From assembly GCA_945643635.1 (NCBI GenBank), contig CALZFC010000020.1, positions 1,477,501 to 1,541,500 on the forward strand: DNA of 64,000 nucleotides, in the 5' to 3' direction. The position numbers and the translations under genes were made by a program. Below are positions 58,854 to 64,000 of this stretch, piece after piece. How positions within the stretch are numbered: position 1 is the first letter of the stretch; each line of letters starts with the position of its first letter. Source of the DNA: Allodiplogaster sudhausi. Its lineage: Eukaryota > Nematoda > Chromadorea > Rhabditida > Diplogasteridae. The notes under the pieces are model-generated. The model saw only the letters and a program-made list of their open reading frames with translations. It was not told the DNA's origin and did no database searches.

Positions 58854-61545
58854 ATGGAAGCATTCTGGTGGCTGTGCTTTGGCATCAAATACTCACTCTA
58901 CGCCATTTTCACCGTTGTCGCGGTCATCTGCTTCCTCGCAGTTAGAGATTAACTTGCTTTGTTCTCTTTCTCTGTCATTTTTTATTTAATTATCCTAGCT
59001 ATTTAGTTAAATTTTTATAAGTACATAAAAAATTAAGTAAAAAGTCTTTGGAACGGATTTGATCAATTGAAATTCAGATACTCCACGTGCCAACGATGCG
59101 CGATTCGCCAATATATGTCATCAACCAGGTTAGAAGATGTTTTTAGTTTTTATAGTTTTCAAACGGTATCTCTGCGTAAGCGATTTATTTTTTATCTCTC
59201 TCTAAAAATAATATTGAAAGTTGGTAAAATGCAAACGCGAATTTAGGTCATGATCGCATTGGATACAATCATGATGATCTCAACGTTTGGGCATGATCTA
59301 CCGACTGACGTATTGCAAGCGAGCGTTTTTGGTTAGAGGCGAATAAAGTTGCCCCTCCTTGTTAGAAACATACTATGCATGTATCTTCATAAAAAATATT
59401 CAATTTATGTTCATTAATTTTGTATACAATTTATAATGAAGCAAGAACAAACAACGATAACTCACTCCAGATAAAAAGTTCATGATCAATCAATATCTTC
59501 CTCTCAGGCGAGCCGTGGCTGTCGCTAATGGTGCTGATAACGTGCGGTCGTTGGTTCGCGCAGCTGCTCGCTCTTCCTCTCCTCTCCGCTCTTCATCTCG
59601 CCGCTTTTCTCATGCCACTTCGCTTTCGGCTTATCACACGAAAACATGTGGGATTTATGTAGACATATATATTTTCTTTAACATAAAATAACACAATATA
59701 ACACAATAAATGAATCATTTGAATAAATCCTAATAATCAGGCTCTGGTGGCATCATTCGTGGTGACCGCCGTCGGCATTGCCATCTGCATCCCGCTGCTC
59801 ACGGGATGCTGTGCATTCGTGTAATTTCATTTTCCTCATATTTTCTTCCGTATATCCTAGCGAGAAATATTTTTTGGCGACAAGTTAATTCAATAAGAAT
59901 TTGATTGTTGCCTAAGCAATTTCTCGTTTTTTTTTTGTAAAATTAATCTAATTTCTAATAATTGCCATCGAGGAAGTTGCTAAATTCAGCTACTTCCTCG
60001 ATGGCAATTATTGGGGCTTCGACTATACAAAGTCTGGCACGCCTGCCTACAGTCAATTCAATCTAGCTCTCCAGGTTGGATAATTCTCTTTTGTCTTTTC
60101 CAATTTGTAGATTGTTCAATATGCAACATTTATGCATGTATTTATGGCATATGGCAGTCTTAGAAACAAAATTATAAGGAAGTATCCAAATTCAGACATC
60201 CATACATATATGTATATAGATATGCATGTATAATGTACATAATTGTAGAGTGAGGTACAGATGTACCTCATCAGCAGGCATTGTCTTAGTTTCAAATAAT
60301 AAGAAAGCTTAAAAGGCCATTCTCGAGTACGTTCAAAGGTCCATATTAGATATTAATTTTTTTAATTTCTTCAAAAGAATATTAAGATTATCTGCGTTGG
60401 AACAATGGTCGTCTGTGATGTTATCATCATGCTCAAGTTGATAGAATCGCGGAGAAAGAAGGAAGCGAGACGCAAAAGTGAGGCTTTTATTATCTTTCAA
60501 AAACTATGTCAATATAACAGTCTGAACTTTTCTGAACCCTTTTTATCACCTTTCAGGAAACATCGTCAACGTGAACTCGCGTTCTCCAGCGTCAACTACA
60601 GGTGGATCTTTGATATCAAATTTGACATGAGCATTTAGCCACTTTAATTTCCTCTTCCGTCACACACAATTGATATGCTAACAAAGAAAGAAAAAATTAA
60701 GAAATGTGTACATTCACAAGCAATATTTGACAATAGCTGGCTTTTCAAATAAGTGATTGCTTTTTAAAAAGGAAAGCTTTTGTTTCTTAAAAATAAAATG
60801 TTTAATGGTTACTGAACTTTTTTTAGGCAGGACAATAGAAACTTCAATGGCCACGACTACCGCTGCAACAAATAACGTTACGATCAAAACTTCATTTAGA
60901 ATGTTTTTAGAGTAACTGCAAAAACAACGAGAAAAAAACTGTTTATTTTATAGCTAACTTAACAGAAATATATGTAGGCAGCACCATCGTTGGCAACAAA
61001 TAAGAACACTGGAAGAGAAATACTAACAAAGACTGAGCGTCGCCTTGCGGGCTCCTTTCTTCTCCTCTCCATGTCTTTCATCATTCCTACCATGGTCTTC
61101 AACACGAGTGGCTAGTTCGTGATGGGGCGCCTGTGCTCATCTTGATTTTAGATTGATCGATGGGTGGATATATAGAAAACACTTTATTTCAAGTGGTTCA
61201 GAGATTCTGTGGAGCGCCATGAGTAGACTTTGTACACATTTGCATTTTAATGTTACCCACATAGGTAAATCATAATATATCACAAATAATATAGGCTTCG
61301 GAAGTCAAATATAGAATGCCAAAGCTGCAGGAACACTGTACTAATCTATATACTTACATAAATACATAGAGCTGATATTTTTCAGCTGGTACATGTTCTC
61401 GGGCACCGGGCTCATCATGGCCTTCTCAAACGTGCTACAGTATGCCAAGTTTGCACTCTATGTTCTGTGCGGGACCGGCGCGAGAAGTGCTTTCTGGAGG
61501 CTGGCGACATGTAGATGGAAGCGCCTTTCACAAATATCGTCATGA
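58854..61545 (+). CDS. Seven-transmembrane receptor, nematode serpentine type (copy 1)
   Basis: Eleven exons, 58854-58940, 59078-59128, 59247-59331, 59508-59647, 59741-59820, 59990-60074, 60378-60477, 60557-60601, 60827-60876, 61032-61114 and 61386-61545, close to 321 residues. TM1 is YSLYAIFTVVAVICFLAIL, TM2 VINQVMIALDTIMMIST, TM3 within WLSLMVLITCGRWFAQLLAL, TM4 ALVASFVVTAVGIAICIPLL, TM5 IKIICVGTMVVCDVIIML, TM6 AGSFLLLSMSFIIPTMVF, TM7 GTGLIMAFSNVLQYAKFALY. An ALHLAAFLMPLRF segment follows TM3, where chemoreceptors carry an AxNRFxxxxxP-like motif. The tail ends WRLATCRWKRLSQISS. Likely a chemosensory GPCR; the class (Srx-like suspected) is not certain. Exons 8-9, coding the third inner loop, could be spliced differently. 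Confidence 0.75.
59959..60010 (+). promoter_or_regulatory. Perfect 19-bp hairpin spanning a splice acceptor
   Basis: Arms 59959-59977 and 59992-60010 are exact reverse complements. The 14-nt loop (TGCTAAATTCAGCT) contains the exon 6 acceptor AG. The right arm is coding (YFLDGN). The paralogue's equivalent exon (63917) lacks the left arm. Confidence 0.8.
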
Positions 61546-62893
61546 ACATCGACAAATTCCTTTTTATATATTTTTTGCTCTGTTAATCCATATTTTGTGT
61601 GTTCACTACCTTCTTAGCTGCGCAAATATTTATTTTGGTAAGTTCTTCGGTCGCTGACTTCTTTCTGAAGTTGCTATCGACCACGGGGTTTTCTGGAATA
61701 AAACGATTACATTTTTCTGTTTACTGAACGTGAGAAAGTTTGTGTGAGATTTGAAAGGAAATATCTTTCAGTCGTCCAGGCATCGTACCCAAGGAGCCAA
61801 AGACATTATAGATATATCATTTACACGTCTAGAGCACTCCGAAAGTTCAGCGCCAATGTCGAGACGTTGTATGTATGTATTATAAATGACCTTATGACGT
61901 AACACAACAACAATATTCGCTCCATGGTTACGGAAAAGGAGATTAAAACTAAATCACATTTGTAAATATTTTCACGAAAATGACACAGAGAAATAAAGGA
62001 AAATAAAACCAATTTAGTTGAAATACAGCTTTCGTTTTATTTTTGAGTTTTTTTTAAAAACATTTTTTATTAAATAAAGTCAGCTTGCCAAACAAGTTTG
62101 TGCGTAATGAGATTGAATGTGGAATAGATCTACCTTGGTATAAGTTTGTTAGTCATGACAGAAATCTAACACAGCGTTTACAATTTCATTCGTCAATACA
62201 GGCTGCCTGAGACATGGAAGTTCTTCCACGTTTTCTTACTGTAAAAATGAGTGTATCTGTCCATGTCACAATGCATGTCGTTTTCAATAAATGACAATTG
62301 GGCCGTTTCAACTAAAAAAGAAAACGGCATCAGCCCCTTGAATGTTTTGAATGCGAAAACAATACTTTTAGTGTAACTTTCCTCTAGTTTTTATCATCAT
62401 TAAACTTTGTTTCATTCCTTATAAAATATAAGGTATTTTTGACTTCTTCATGAATAGCATTGGAAGTGAAAGGAATGCACTTTTTTAAGGGCCGTCTTTT
62501 CATCGCACTTACACGTCATCTTTAGAATTCTGAAGAGCGTATAATTCATCGTTCAATGGGCACAATCGCCGATAATTTATAAACGTTTATTTCTTCCCTC
62601 TTATGGCTCGAAATTCTCGAATTTCCCACCCTTGTCCATTTCACACGAACTCTGCACTGCCAGCCTCTTCCTTTTTGAATCCCATTCGCTACTTTCTATC
62701 CTTCCCGATTCCTTGCTTCCTAAATAGAGCTAGAAGAAGTACTAGGAGGTAGCACTTTTAGTACCTCCAGGTTTTCATTCGATTATTTTTTAATTAAATG
62801 CAAGAGATTGTCCTTGTTTAACGAAAAGGTTTGTCAAATCTAATGGTAAGATAACAAAAGAACAAATTAAGATAGGCAAAAAACCAAGATATA
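61546..62893. other. Spacer between the two receptors
   Basis: AT-rich, nothing supported. AATAAA at 61697-61702 may be the poly(A) signal of receptor copy 1. Confidence 0.45.
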
Positions 62894-64000
62894 ATGGCGC
62901 CGTTCTGGTGGATCTGTTTCGGCATCAAGTATGGCTTAGACGCGTTCGTCACCGTTATCGCCGTTCTCTGCTTTTTGACGGTTTGATGACCTAATCATTT
63001 TGAAATTAATATAAAACAAACTTAGATGTATAGTAAATATCATGACAATTCATTTTCTCTAAGAATAAGGCAATAAAGGCAATAGAAAAAATTAGTTACT
63101 TATACGGTTTACGCTTTAGAGATAATTAAACAATTTTTTTTTATAATTTGTTCAGATCGCTCTCGTGCCCGCGATGCGCAAGTCGCCCGTCTTCTTCATC
63201 GTGCAAGTCATGATTGCATTGGACACTCTTGGGATGATCACGACATTTGCGCACGATCTACCATCCGATGTCATGAACGACGAGGCGTTAGGTATTATCA
63301 CTTTTCTTTTATCTTTTTACTTATGTATATGAAGGTGTTTAAGAGATGTATAACCTCTTAAAGGAGCCAAAAAGTCACACTTGAATTCTTCTTGCCCTTC
63401 ACAGAGGCGAGAGGGAATGCATTTTAGAGAGACGCGCCTACAATTGTGAGGAAAATTCAACCTCATTATTGGTGACTTTCGTGCTCCTATAAATTATTAT
63501 TCGCGAAATGTTCCACACCATTTTCAGGTGAGCCGTTCGTCTCCGTGATCCTCGTGATCTCGTGCTTTCGCTGGTTCGGCCAGCTCGCTGCGCTGCCCAT
63601 CCTGGCTGCGCTCCACTTTGCCGCGTGCTGGTTCCCCTTCCGCTTCCGTAATCTGAGGCGCGAGCACGCCGTGGGAGTTCTCGTGCCGGTGGCTGTGGGC
63701 GCCGCGGGCCTCACGGCCCCCCTCCTCACTGAATGCTGCGGATTCAAGTGGGTTTTGGTTTCAAAGTGGAGTACATTGAGAAGCCGGTTTCTTTATTTAA
63801 TGGATATATTTATGTTTATTATCGGGCATCTTTATCTGTCATAAGTTAGATATTTTATTAGAAAATTGCACATAAAGAATAGAACAGCCATCCATTATAA
63901 TAATAAACGGATTTCAGATACTACCTCGAAGGCAATTATTGGAGCTTTGACTACACCAAGCCTGGCACGCCGCTTTACAGCCAGATTAATCTCATTTTGC
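62894..64000 (+). CDS. Seven-transmembrane receptor, paralogue (copy 2, 3' end outside window)
   Basis: Four exons seen: 62894-62980, 63156-63291, 63528-63747 and 63917-64000 (cut). MAPFWWICFGIKYGLDAF parallels MEAFWWLCFGIKYSLYAI of copy 1. VMIALDTLGMITTFAHDLPSDV, EPFVSVILVISCFRWFGQLA and YYLEGNYWSFDYTKPGTPLY match copy 1 block by block. Copy 2 lacks two introns of copy 1: between the first and second TM2 parts (59129-59246) and after RKH (59648-59740). It is in the same orientation about 1.3 kb downstream, so a tandem duplicate. Confidence 0.78.

Noticed and set aside
60378..60638. Alternative frame of the receptor third inner loop (HRQRELAFSSVNY)
   Set aside because: It needs a phase-2 entry that the GT donor at 60478 does not give; the phase-consistent reading (NIVNVNSRSPASTTG) was preferred, though not proven.

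Overview
The window looks like genomic DNA of a nematode, probably chromadorean. The evidence is five cuticle-collagen genes with the short first exon, hydrophobic N-domain exon and Gly-X-Y exon typical of the phylum, a ground-like (grd/grl) gene, a Gly/Trp-rich secreted peptide, a pair of lineage-type seven-transmembrane receptors, and many short GC-rich exons in AT-rich introns. Several start codons sit just after a splice-acceptor-like sequence, as expected for spliced-leader addition. No species can be named from the sequence. Introns and spacers carry an extraordinary load of (GA)n/(TC)n tracts. All gene models were built by hand from ORF continuity, splice sites and phase; every multi-exon model quoted closes in frame except where stated. 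Layout: 1-1004 is the 3' part of a ground-like gene (+). 1651-2027 is a small Gly/Trp-rich secreted peptide (-). 3599-6838 is a single-pass immunoglobulin-domain membrane protein (-), divergent from FMC1 (7234-8299, +), a mitochondrial F1-ATPase assembly factor. 9438-17293 is a 20-exon condensin II kleisin (NCAPH2/KLE-2, +), carrying an hAT-type MITE with a perfect 8-bp target duplication in its last intron. 18031-20968 is RFC3 (+), the clamp-loader subunit. From 21.8 to 39.0 kb lies a large inverted duplication: arms about 21765-26880 and 34795-38990 around a 7.9-kb spacer. Each arm holds a lysine-rich gene ending in a CaaX box and, tail to tail with it, a cuticle collagen. The spacer holds a further collagen of the same subfamily. 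Two more collagens follow (39351-40848 and 43367-44777, both -). 46.6-50.1 kb is a GA-rich minisatellite of roughly 54-60-bp units. 51611-56739 is a UDP-glucuronosyltransferase (+) with a fully palindromic MITE in intron 1. 58854-61545 and 62894-64000 (cut by the window end) are paralogous 7TM receptors (+). The genes do not form one pathway. They group into a housekeeping block (FMC1, KLE-2, RFC3), a cuticle-collagen cluster with the duplicated CaaX genes, and an environment-facing block (UGT, receptors). The least familiar element is the CaaX gene pair. It encodes a Lys/Ala/Glu-rich protein of about 240 residues with a C-terminal GCVIS motif, and part of it is spelled by an array of in-phase 18-21-nt microexons reading KKPxxE, differing in number and sequence between the two copies. 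Other notable features are recurrent GC-AG introns, purine and pyrimidine tracts that bracket single exons in complementary order, and tandem copies of splice-site neighbourhoods inside introns.
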